Notes under the pieces: generated by a model
What the model was told of the DNA's origin: nothing
Seen by the model: only the letters and a program-made list of their open reading frames with translations
The model's database searches: none
Source: Aphanomyces cochlioides
Lineage: Eukaryota > Oomycota > Saprolegniomycetes > Saprolegniales > Verrucalvaceae
Direction: 5' to 3'
Length of the DNA: 64,000 nt
Assembly (NCBI GenBank): GCA_019828595.1
Contig: JAHQRK010000020.1
Location: forward strand, 1,240,001-1,304,000
Made by a program: the position numbers and the translations under genes
In this document: piece by piece, positions 55,231-64,000 of the stretch
Layout: every line of letters begins with the position of its first letter
How positions within the stretch are numbered: the stretch's first letter is position 1

Positions 55231-55435
55231 TTAACGGAGTCAGTGGACTGATCTTCCATGAAGAGGCCAGAGAGTGTGTGCTACCAGTAGGTTCAGTGTA
55301 CAGTTTGGTGACACAGTGCATGCGAGCAATTCCATAAGATAGAAAGTTTTGGACAGATTGATTCCCGTGTCAAATACTATTAATATTACAGCTGTACTGG
55401 TAATAGTCTATTTTTGTGTGATTTCTCAAATTTCG

Positions 55436-55650
55436 CCCTGAACCGCGCCAGAGGGAAAATACGGCGATAAGTTTCTTCAAAGCGGGTCTATCCTTGCTCT
55501 ACTATAACTTTTCATCAAATTTAAGCATTATTCACTGTTACGCCGAGCAAAATGGAATTCGTCTTCGCTTTTTAACCCTCTATTTCATCCAGGATTTGTG
55601 AAATCGTACACGTTGAGAAGTTAGTGAGCATTTTGCTCAAAACAGCTGGG
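55436..55650. repeat. Dispersed repeat, copy A (about 210 bp)
   Basis: Shares GGCGATAAGTTTCTT, CAAAGCGGGTC, TTATTTC-rich middle parts and CGTTGAGAAGTTAGTGAGCA with 62033-62240 in the same orientation and order. Non-coding. Confidence 0.75.
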
Positions 55651-55682
55651 GCCTGAGACACATGGTGGTCCTTGTGGCTCCA

Positions 55683-57542
55683 TTACCGTATCGGTCATAT
55701 TATCTCACCACGAAATTTCGGCCTGGTGAGTGAACGAATGGCTCGGCTCTGGTGAACCATTTTGAACGATCCTCATTTGCCTGGTGAATACAAGTGAACG
55801 ATGGCTTTGATCAACCTTAGAGATATTTTAAGCGAAAATTATCCAATGGTGAGCTATTTTGACCTAAATATTGACTAATAATTTAACCCTATATCTTGTC
55901 AAGCCAATATCTCGATTGTCTTCCTTGTCCAATGCGTTTGGCGTCCTGCCGACGAACCCACAGGTTGCTGTTCGAGTCCCGCTGAAGCCGTTTTTGGTAA
56001 AAAAAATTAAAATATCTGATTGTTCAACCTCCAACTGCCATTGATTGCTCTTTATTACTTCACACGCACAAGTAAACGCATAGATCTCATTCCTTTAACA
56101 TGCAATAAGCTATAACTAGCATTCCAATGTATGCCGCAGCACCATTGAGCACAGGCAGGAAACTCAAAACCTGTGTACAGCAGCAGTCTCTTGGTGATTC
56201 TGTTGCTGTACACATACTTTCCAATTCATGTCACTGCTCAATCATGCCTTGATATACCGCTGCTTGCAACCACAGAGCCTGCATGTTTCATGGCTTGGTG
56301 GCTGTACGCAGACCGTATGCCACAGCATGACTGAGCATTGACATGAATCTCAAAACCTGTGTACAGCAGCAGCCTCTTGGTGATTCTGTTGCTGTACACA
56401 GACTTTCCAATTCATGTCAATGCTCAATCATGCCTTGATATACCGCTGCTTGCAACCACAGAGCCTGCATGTTTCATGGCTTGGTGGTTGTGAATAGACA
56501 GTATGCTACAGTGTCATTAAGGACTTGTTTGAATCCCAAGCCTGTTTACACCAACAGTCACTTGTGATTCTGCAGCTGTGCACAAACTTTAGGTATCATG
56601 CTAATTCTTAATGAAGCCTAGACATACGTCTACTTGCAGCCACATAGCGTGCATGTGTGATGGCTCTGCAACTGTAAGTAGACTTTGTAATGCACCACTA
56701 TGCATTGACATGAATCCCATAACCTGCTGACAATTTCAGTCTTTTGATGTATCTGTTGCTATAAACTGATTGTATTGTTCATGTCAAAGCTCTCGCGTTC
56801 GAATTGACATACGTCTAGACTCCATTTAGTATTGACATGAATTGGAAAGTCTGTGTACAGCAACAGAATCACCAAGAGGCTGCTGCTGTACACAGGTTTT
56901 GAGATTCATGTCAATGCTCAGTCATGCTGTGGCATACGGTCTGCGTACAGCCACCAAGCCATGAAACATGCAGGCTCTGTGGTTGCAAGCAGCGGTATAT
57001 CAAGGCATGATTGAGCAGTGACATGAATTGGAAAGTATGTGTACAGCAACAGAATCACCAAGAGACTGCTGCTGTACACAGGTTTTGAGTTTCCTGCCTG
57101 TGCTCAATGGTGCTGCGGCATACATTGGAATGCTAGTTATAGCTTATTGCACGTTAAAGGAATGAGATCTATGCGTTTACTTGTGCGTGTGAAGTAATAA
57201 AGAGCAATCAATGGCAGTTGGAGGTTGAACAATCAGATATTTTAATTTTTTTACCAAAAACGGCTTCAGCGGGACTCGAACAGCAACCTGTGGGTTCGTC
57301 GGCAGGACGCCAAACGCATTGGACAAGACGTAGAAGTTCTTTTGGTAAAAATGAGATAAATACAATAAATACAATGAATATATTTTGACCAAGTTTCACC
57401 TACCCCTGGTGAATAGATATGACCGATGACCTCTATGATGGTGAGTAGATATGAACGAATCCACTCAGCCTGGTGAATAGATATGAACTTTTGCCTCGCG
57501 GTGCGACATGAATGCTGGTGAGATAATATGGCCGATACGGTA
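55683..57542. mobile_element. Outer inverted-repeat element enclosing the foldback
   Basis: 28-bp ends (55683-55710 and 57515-57542) are inverted copies of TTACCGTATCGG(T/C)CATATT with a TA at each border. Between the ends and the inner foldback lie repeated CCTGGTGAATA(GA)-type units (55738-55810 and 57408-57520). Confidence 0.75.
55924..57327. mobile_element. Foldback element with ~497-bp arms made of ~185-bp tandem units
   Basis: 55924-56421 and 56831-57327 are near-perfect inverted copies. Each arm holds direct repeats of about 185 bp (starts near 56147 and 56335; two more diverged units near 56515 and 56700 in the centre). Each unit contains its own hairpin (TGTGTACAGCAGCAG...TGTTGCTGTACACA). 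Near the outer end of each arm is a tRNA-like B box (GTTCGAGTCCC at 55970; inverse near 57271). No coding frame. Confidence 0.85.
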
Positions 57543-58221
57543 AGAGTACTCTGGAGTTATTTGAATCATCTCGTCTGTCTGCACTAGCGAAAGTGAGCGT
57601 GGACAAGTGCATAATCGATGATCCAGGAGTCACTCGACATTGTTGTGGAAAAATGACCAATGAAATTTATTGATTTTTATTTTTATCCAATTAGATGCGT
57701 GATCGATTGGCGGCGCGATTCGCCTGACGTGATTCGATTCGGAAATTTGTATTATGCATTCGATTCCAAATTGGACTGGGCTGTCGAATCGAATCGACTT
57801 GCCAGAATCGACTAGCAATCGACTAGCCAATCATATATCAGTATTTTCAGTATTTTGACCAATCAAATCACCTTAATTATATGACTTGGGGAAAGGCCGT
57901 GGGGAAAGGCCATGATGGACGCTGACTCGCGGAAGATACGCGCGACGTCTTGACGCTTCATAGCGAGGTTGTATTGGGCGTAGAAATCATGCATGACGGT
58001 ATTCTGGGATGCAGGTACCATTGCTAGGAAGAAATTGTACTTAACTTTGTATACTATACAATATTTCATATTAAATTTAGCATAGTCGATTGCAATGCGA
58101 TTTGGCCAATGACTTGCCAAGTCCACATTTCACTGAAAAGGACAATATCAAATCGACATTATTACACACAAGACCTTGCACTACAAGGGCGGCGCGACCT
58201 TCAGCGAACCCCCTATCGTTT

Positions 58222-58313
58222 CCAAGAATAACCCATTTCACAATCTCCTAGTTGGTGAAGGTTAAGAAGGCCAAGAATAACCCATTTCACAATCTCCTAG
58301 TTGGTGAAGGTTA
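58222..58313. repeat. Two direct copies of a 43-bp unit next to a B-box-like motif
   Basis: 58222-58264 and 58271-58313 repeat CCAAGAATAACCCATTTCAC and the rest of the unit, period 49. TAGTTGGTGAAGG (A-box-like) in each copy and GGTTCGAGTCACCCC at 58321 suggest a tRNA-derived short element. Confidence 0.7.
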
Positions 58314-58958
58314 TGGGGTTGGTTCGAGTCACCCCATCGTGAGCACTTGACCTGGAAATTACTCGCCCCAGTTTCGACGTGCTGGTCAGTGTTGCTCACG
58401 TGAGGGTGTGGTGCTTGAGGCGATCTCCTACACTTGGAGATATAAGTCAAAGAGGGGGCGTCTTGTAATTACATTTTGAGGTGAAATGGTCCGATCGGCT
58501 AATATGATGGAATTTCTCTCATGAATGCACCCAAAACTGTGCTCAAATTACTTTCCCAATCGCGTTGAACAATTGCTGGAAGGCTTGAGCACCTCGGAAA
58601 TTGAAGCACTGCCAAGTTCTCGCATTTTAGTGAAATTTTGGGTGGCTCAACGAGCCAAAGCGCGATCTTGGTGTAGACAAAGTAAATGATCAAACAATAT
58701 TACTATTATGAGAATTCCTTGCCCACGGACTGTATCAAGTTTTGTGACAAAACTGTACTGTAGTCTCACCATACGAAGTTTAAAGACATGAACAAATTGA
58801 AGGACCGCTCGCCATGCACATCGGTTTTTTTAACATGGATTGCATCAGCTCCAAATGTAGCCATAGCTTGAAACCACCACATTCGACTTGGTGGAGAAAC
58901 TCTCGACTGCGTTTGACGATCACAAGTACTAGTACGCCTTTGCTAGTAATTAAATTAC

Positions 58959-59055
58959 TAACCTAACTGCTTTGAAATTTTCAAAGCAGTTAGGTTACTG
59001 ATGAACCGATGCTTGCTTTGAAATTTTCAAAGCAGTTAGGTTACTGATGAACCGA
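58959..59055. repeat. Palindrome plus 41-bp direct repeat
   Basis: 58959-58996 is a near-perfect palindrome (TAACCTAACTGCTTTGAAA and its inverse). The segment 58969-59009 is repeated directly at 59015-59055. Confidence 0.8.
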
Positions 59056-59625
59056 CTCGGATTCGAGATGGATTGTACTGCTACACCAAGTAGCTGGCTA
59101 TTTTACTGTTGGTTCCGAGTCGTGAACCCAAGATGTGCATTGCACGATGACAGAAATTTCTTTTCATCACTGTAGTACCGAGGTACACAACACAGCTCCA
59201 AATGCATAGCTCATAGTCACAGTATGCGAAGCGATTGTCGCCTCCACGTTTGGCAAGTTTCACGAACAGCAATTCTCAATAGACACGCGTGCAAGTCGAC
59301 GCTGGATAGATGTGAAGTACGGCATTGTTTCGTGGGTCAAGAAAGCGCCCGGCGTGGAAATGTCTGATGGATATGCCACCGAAGGACATAGCGATAGTTC
59401 ATGAATCCACGAAAGTTTGTCAAACAATTCTCTCTTGCAGGCACAGCAAAAACAACTTGGATGATGCGTTTGTCAATTTTGGAGCTAAGTATTTGGTTCA
59501 ATTTATTGAGTACAGGCTACATTAATAGGTTTAGTCGGCCAAATCGTCTGGAGGAGTCTAATCGATAGCATTGCTGGCAGTCCATGGGGAAAAAGTGTAC
59601 TTGATACATTGCGACACAATTGAGG

Positions 59626-60827
59626 CTAATGATTGTTGCTTCTTCGCGTCCACGCTTTTGACTCCACGACCAACTCAAACAGATCAAGTCTTGGTGATAA
59701 ATTCGACATCGATCGACTGAGTGGGGTTGTGGAACCCTCACTGCCATAATACGATCCTTCAGTGTTTCTCCTTGAAGCGCGCAACCACACGAGCGAGTTT
59801 TCGCTATCTAGGTTTCCCAACGCGCATTTGGTACACACATTGGCTTTGGCGTCAAATCCGCGGTTCTTCACATGCCACAGACGCACACATCGACGACAGC
59901 AGACTTCTCCACACTTTAAGCAATTGGTTTTCTTGCTAAATGGACCAAACCGCCGCTGACAAAGAGAGCAAACAGAAGCTAGCGCTGCTGATTTGGCTTC
60001 ATCTGGCTTTAGAAATGGCGTCTTGCTCAATCGATCCTCGCGAAGAAACCGATCAATGGCTGTCAAATGGCGGCATCTCTTCCTCGACGACATATCGATG
60101 AACCACGACGCATACTCACCAAGGTGACCTCCCACGTTTGCATGCGTGACAAAGGCCACGTCAACAAAGCCAGGCCGGTCAGACTCTGTGACAACATACC
60201 CAGAAGAATAAAGCGTCATACGAACGAAGCCGGGTGATTCAGGACAACAAGGTACGTCAATAGACTTGAGGCATCGGACCCAAACGTTCTTTCCATTGAA
60301 TTCAAATGCGTGATGGACGATCAAGAGGCAAGCATCGCGGCGCGGGAGAACTTTGTCCACGATGGAGTTTTTAAATCCATGCCACGAAATGCCAATCCAT
60401 TCATGAGGTGCCTCTGGAGTCACAGAGACGATCGAGTACAAGTTGACCGCGTCATCCGACACTGTGCCAAATCGCCGACAATACTCTTTGGCCTCTTCAG
60501 TCGTTTGGAAGCGAAATAAATCCAAGACTTCGGACATGGTGCCCCTGACTGTGATGGTGCTGAGGTGTGGCGTCGACGAACACTCGTCTTCGGCCACGTT
60601 GCCAACGTATATTTTCAATTCGTGTTCATTTGAATCGAGCTCCCATTGCATTGGACCACCACTGATCTGCGCTTTCTCGGCCTACGGAAGCATTGACGAG
60701 GAGGCTTGAGAAGGTCACATACCAGCTCATAAGCTGAGGCAATTCCAAGTTCTTTGAAACGTTGCTTCTCGTTGCGAGTGAGCGGTGGACAGTGAAAAAA
60801 GCTGGGCGACAAGTGCTTGGCACTCAT
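59626..60827 (-). CDS. START-FYVE-like protein, copy 4
   Basis: Exon 1 is 60723-60827 (MSAKHLSPSFFHCPPLTRNE), the intron is 41 nt (60682-60722), phase 0, and exon 2 is 59626-60681. Total 386 residues. The START-like region has GTMSEVLDLFRFQTTEEAKE, VNLYSIVS, HHAFEFNGKNVWVRC and SSGYVVTESDRPGFVDVAFV. The finger is CSLCQRRFGPFSKKTNCLKC with CRRCVRLWHVKNRGFDA. Intact; the best representative with copy 1. The family's upstream element would be a membrane- or lipid-associated protein, but ligand and compartment are unknown. Confidence 0.88.
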
Positions 60828-60961
60828 GGGGCTATTTGAAAAATAGAAGTAGGTGCGTTGACGACAGTTGTGACATAGTATCACAACGAACACTGCCATG
60901 CTGAGAAATTGCTGTCTCGGACAAAATTGGACCAGAAATTAATCAACACAGTGTTGCACGA

Positions 60962-61289
60962 TGCATTGCAGAGTTAATTCCATAAACAGCACATATTCCG
61001 GATAATATCCCTTAAAAGACACTCCTGTGAACCTACATGCTCATGTATCGAACCATTTTGATAAACAAAGTCTCGGCAAACCAACTAGTGAACCCCAATG
61101 CCTAGCTCATCTCTAACGTTTTGGCATTATTAACTGCGCCTCGCGCTGCAAATTGCGTAGCCCCTCCGACCAGTTTGTCGTCCTTTGAATTCTGCTTAAT
61201 TTCACGGTAGAGCTCAAACTCTCATGAGTGTCTTTTTAAGGGATATTATCCGGAATATGTGCTGTTTATGGAATTAACTCTGCAATGCA
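60962..61289. repeat. Inverted repeat with ~63-bp arms (foldback/MITE-like)
   Basis: 60962-61024 and 61226-61289 are inverse copies (start TGCATTGCAGAGTTAATTCC) with one extra T in the right arm. The loop is about 200 bp and non-coding. It lies upstream of START-FYVE copy 4. Confidence 0.85.
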
Positions 61290-62032
61290 CCCACGAGATA
61301 CCAAACCCTTCGAAGGGCAATGAAGATGCAGACTTCGGCGACCTCAGCATAGGAGTTTTTCACGTTGAAATAGCATCCATGTCAACATCGGACAATCAAC
61401 TCCAGCTCTCGCAGCTCCCTGGCTATGAATTCCAACATCGTGCGCCCACGTGTTCGAAGTCAACTCGAAGCTTGTAATTGTCAATGCAAGACGTCTTGTC
61501 CATGCATTGTGTCAGATTGTGCTTGAATGTTCATTTTGTACTTGCTCTGGACTAGAAGACTTGCGTTCTAAGTTTGGAAGATATAGCAGTTGGCACATGG
61601 CAAAGGCCAACGGAGCAACACAAACAAGAGCATGCTCTCGCCATGTGGGCCCTTGCAGGGTTGCACCGTAAACCAAAATTCTGGGTAGACGTGACCAAAC
61701 ATGCTCCTGTGGTGTCGTAAGTTGTGGCTCACGTCTTGAAAAGATGGTCGGACTCTGAAACCAAGAGGAAGATGAGAAGAATCATGGTCGATTGCAAAAT
61801 GGGAGCTGTTTATATTGGTTCTCATCGAGAAGGTTTCAAAATGTAAGCTAAAGACCTGACGTTTTCCACCGATGACGGGTGCCCCCCAAGCTCAAATTGT
61901 TGAGTCAGTTTCATTAATAGACGAATTTTGCTATTATTATTGTCGTCAAAATGTGTTGGATTTATGTTTGATATTTGTGCTTTTGCTGTAAATTTCTATT
62001 TTTTGCATTATTTCTCAACTTCAGCAGAATGG

Positions 62033-62240
62033 CGCCTTGAACCGCGAAAATATGGCGATAAGTTTCTTTAAAGCGGGTCCATCCAAGCTCTACTATTACT
62101 TATCATCAATTATAAGCATTATTCATCGTTGTGACGAGCAAAATCCAATGCCTTGTCACTGTTAACCCACTATTTCATCCAGGATTGGTGAATTCGTACA
62201 TGTTGAGAAGTTAGTGAGCATTTAGTTCAGTCAGAACAGC
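62033..62240. repeat. Dispersed repeat, copy B
   Basis: Direct counterpart of 55436-55650 (ACCGCGAAAATATGGCGATA, AAAGCGGGTC, GTTGAGAAGTTAGTGAGCAT). Non-coding, family unknown. Confidence 0.75.
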
Positions 62241-63032
62241 CGTATCTTGCGTCACACACTCCTCGCAGCTTCCTTAAGAGTAATCTGAATCACCTCGTGT
62301 GTCTGCATGAGCGGACGAGCGTGGACAAAGGACACGATGCGGCCGGTTGTTGTGCTAATTATCCGGCACTCCCGTAACTGATGGAAAACGCTTGCAGGCT
62401 TCAATCTTCGCAGCTCCGGCGAGAGCCTAGTTTGGCAATACTGAGACCTCATGAGCTGAACTGGAACTGGGTGGACTGTTTGCGAAATCTCTCTATTGAC
62501 ACGTGGAGGAGACGGCGGAAGTGGAATGATTATACTGACGGTACTGTCTTGTCGTTTGACAAGTGAAGTCAATATGTTCAAAGGCTCCGTGGATGCGTCG
62601 TGTTGCTGAATGACGTGGCGATGGTTAAGACATACAACATCGAGTACTACGTTGAGGAAATATTTTCCACAATTCGTCAGTAGCAATTCGTACTTGGCGC
62701 ACTTGCTGGCGTGGCAGTAACATTTCACATTTTGCGATTTCCACGCTTACTACTCATCGCTCTTCAGCTTAGCGCAATGTATCACCGATGACAAGTTTCA
62801 CGACCACTCTCGGATACGACAGGTCGCCGAGACGTTCCACGGCGATGTTGTCATCAAGCACGAAGTTACTTATGTTTACGACGACAATTCCGTCATCGTC
62901 ATCTCGTTTTCAGGATGGTATCGATCATCGTCAAGAGGATTAATCGAAGTTGCCTCCATTTCAATATTTCGATAGCGTCACCCCTAATGCAGCTTCATAA
63001 ATAGTCAAATGTTTAGTAAATTTTACAAGTCT

Positions 63033-64000
63033 CTAGGCAAGAGAAGTTATTTGCGGGCGCTTCTTCGTGCTCCAAACTTTTGAATCCACAATCAATTCAA
63101 AATTGTCAAGCCTTGGTGACGTGGTCGAAGCTGATCGACTGAGTGGAGTCGGGTAGATGGTGGACGCTGATCGACTGAGTGGAGTTGGGTAGCCCTCGCT
63201 GCCACAGCGGGATCCTTCTGTGTTGCTCATGGACGAGCGCCACCAAGCTTGTCTATCATCTCCGTCGTGTTGTTTGCCCAAAGCACATTTCGTGCAAACA
63301 TGGGCTTGCGCATCAAATCCTCGATTTTTCACATGCCACAAGCGAATACACCGACGACAACAAACTTCTCCGCATTTCAAACAATTGGCTTTCTTGCTGA
63401 ATGGACCAAACCGCCGAGTACAGAGGAAACAAGAGCTGGCTAGAGCGAGTGGCTTGGCCTCATCTAGCCTCATAAATGGCGTCTTGCTCAATCGATTTTC
63501 ACGGAGAAAGCGATCAATATCAGTCAAATTGCGGCATCGCTTCCTTGACGTCATATCGGTTAACCATTGTGCATAATCACCAATCGAACCTCCCGTAGCT
63601 GTGTGGGAGATAAAGGTGACGCCAATGTAGCCAGGTTTGTCCAACAACTCGGTGAAAACATAGCCTGAGCAATTAACCGCCATGCGAACGAACCCAGGCA
63701 TTACTGGACAACAGGGCAAATCAACCGACCGGATACATCGGACCCAAACAGGCTTGCCATTGAATTCAAATGCGTGGTGGACAACCAACAGACAAGCATC
63801 GCGGCGCATCAAAAAACTGTCCATGGAGTGCTTGAATCCTTGCCACGAAATGCCAACCATTTCTTGTGGCGTCTGGTAAGTTGCGGGAACGATCGAGTAC
63901 AAATTGATCGTGTCGTCCGTCACCTTTTCAAATCGTCGACGATATTCTTTGGCTTCCTCCGTCGTTTGGGAACGAAATAGGTCAAAGATTTCAGTCATTG
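63033..64000 (-). CDS. START-FYVE-like protein, copy 5 (5' end beyond the window)
   Basis: The last 321 or so residues. START markers MTEIFDLFRSQTTEEAKE, VNLYSIVP, HHAFEFNGKPVWVRC and NCSGYVFTELLDKPGYIGV are present. The finger is CFLCTRRFGPFSKKANCLKC with CRRCIRLWHVKNRGFDA. The Ser-rich tail contains a small internal duplication, YPTPLSRSAST twice. The frame runs off the right edge; exon 1 and the start of START must lie beyond 64000. Confidence 0.87.
   Translation of the reverse strand, partial: MTEIFDLFRSQTTEEAKEYRRRFEKVTDDTINLYSIVPATYQTPQEMVGISWQGFKHSMDSFLMRRDACLLVVHHAFEFNGKPVWVRCIRSVDLPCCPVMPGFVRMAVNCSGYVFTELLDKPGYIGVTFISHTATGGSIGDYAQWLTDMTSRKRCRNLTDIDRFLRENRLSKTPFMRLDEAKPLALASSCFLCTRRFGPFSKKANCLKCGEVCCRRCIRLWHVKNRGFDAQAHVCTKCALGKQHDGDDRQAWWRSSMSNTEGSRCGSEGYPTPLSRSASTIYPTPLSRSASTTSPRLDNFELIVDSKVWSTKKRPQITSLA

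Larger units (their letters stand above)
57543..59625. other. Non-coding stretch with small tandem repeats
   Basis: 2 kb without a supported gene. 57550-57640 resembles 62270-62370 (AATCA(T/C)CTCGT..GTCTGCA, GAGCGTGGACAA). The two short tandem repeats within it are listed separately. Confidence 0.4.
60828..63032. other. Intergenic region with an inverted repeat and gene scraps
   Basis: Apart from the features listed inside it, no gene is supported. A plus-strand stretch at about 62790-62940 reads like protein (RQVAETFHGDVVIKHEVTYV) but has no start or extension. A minus-strand frame at 62252-62728 has plausible composition yet no domain. Confidence 0.35.

Noticed and set aside
55950..55990. 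A functional tRNA gene at the B-box-like site
   Set aside because: The flanking sequence does not form a proper acceptor or T stem; only the B-box core is preserved.

Overview
The window looks like nuclear DNA from an oomycete, most likely a water mould of the Saprolegniales (Aphanomyces-like). This rests on gene content: a PH/AGC kinase, multiplied START-FYVE-like genes, multiplied Cys/His-repeat ('WRKY19-like') proteins and F-box/SPRY proteins. Introns are very short GT-AG introns of about 37-80 nt. Interspersed elements include Tc1/mariner, Tc5/pogo-like, SWIM-type MULE and Ty3/gypsy copies. No bacterial operon structure, rRNA or confident tRNA was seen. The species is an inference.

Layout. 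1-5.4 kb: a four-exon PH + NTF2-like + AGC kinase gene and a convergent F-box/SPRY gene. 5.7-9.5 kb: two decayed Tc1/mariner-type elements side by side, both minus strand. 10-20 kb: a cluster of five Cys/His-repeat genes (three intact, two frameshifted), with a second F-box/SPRY gene (frameshifted) among them. 20-23.5 kb: two non-autonomous elements, one still carrying the first coding exon of a transposase. 24-28 kb: two convergent genes built from a repeated tryptophan-rich 'WSDG...MWxLWFxGD' module. 29-64 kb: five START-FYVE-like copies, all minus strand, with a conserved phase-0 intron of about 43 nt. Three are intact or nearly so (one runs off the right edge), one is split by a 473-bp insertion, and one is reduced to its first exon plus its finger.

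The START-FYVE array is heavily invaded. A Tc1-like copy lies at 32.8-34.3 kb. A 6.45-kb gypsy element with 202-bp LTRs and a 5-bp target duplication lies at 35.0-41.5 kb. A Tc5/pogo-like element with TTA target duplications lies at 43.3-46.2 kb. A SWIM-type MULE with a second, opposite-strand gene lies at 50.9-54.9 kb. Two small elements share ends resembling those of the Tc5-like copy. A nested foldback structure lies at 55.7-57.5 kb.

The most unusual items are: a 366-residue, three-exon reading frame with an arginine-serine-rich tail on the antisense strand of the gypsy element; the pair of tandem-module tryptophan-rich proteins; the foldback element, whose ~497-bp arms contain ~185-bp tandem units and a tRNA-like B box; and the transposase-exon-bearing MITE whose ends resemble those of the Tc1-like element 14 kb away. 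All assignments come from reading the sequence by eye; no database search was run.
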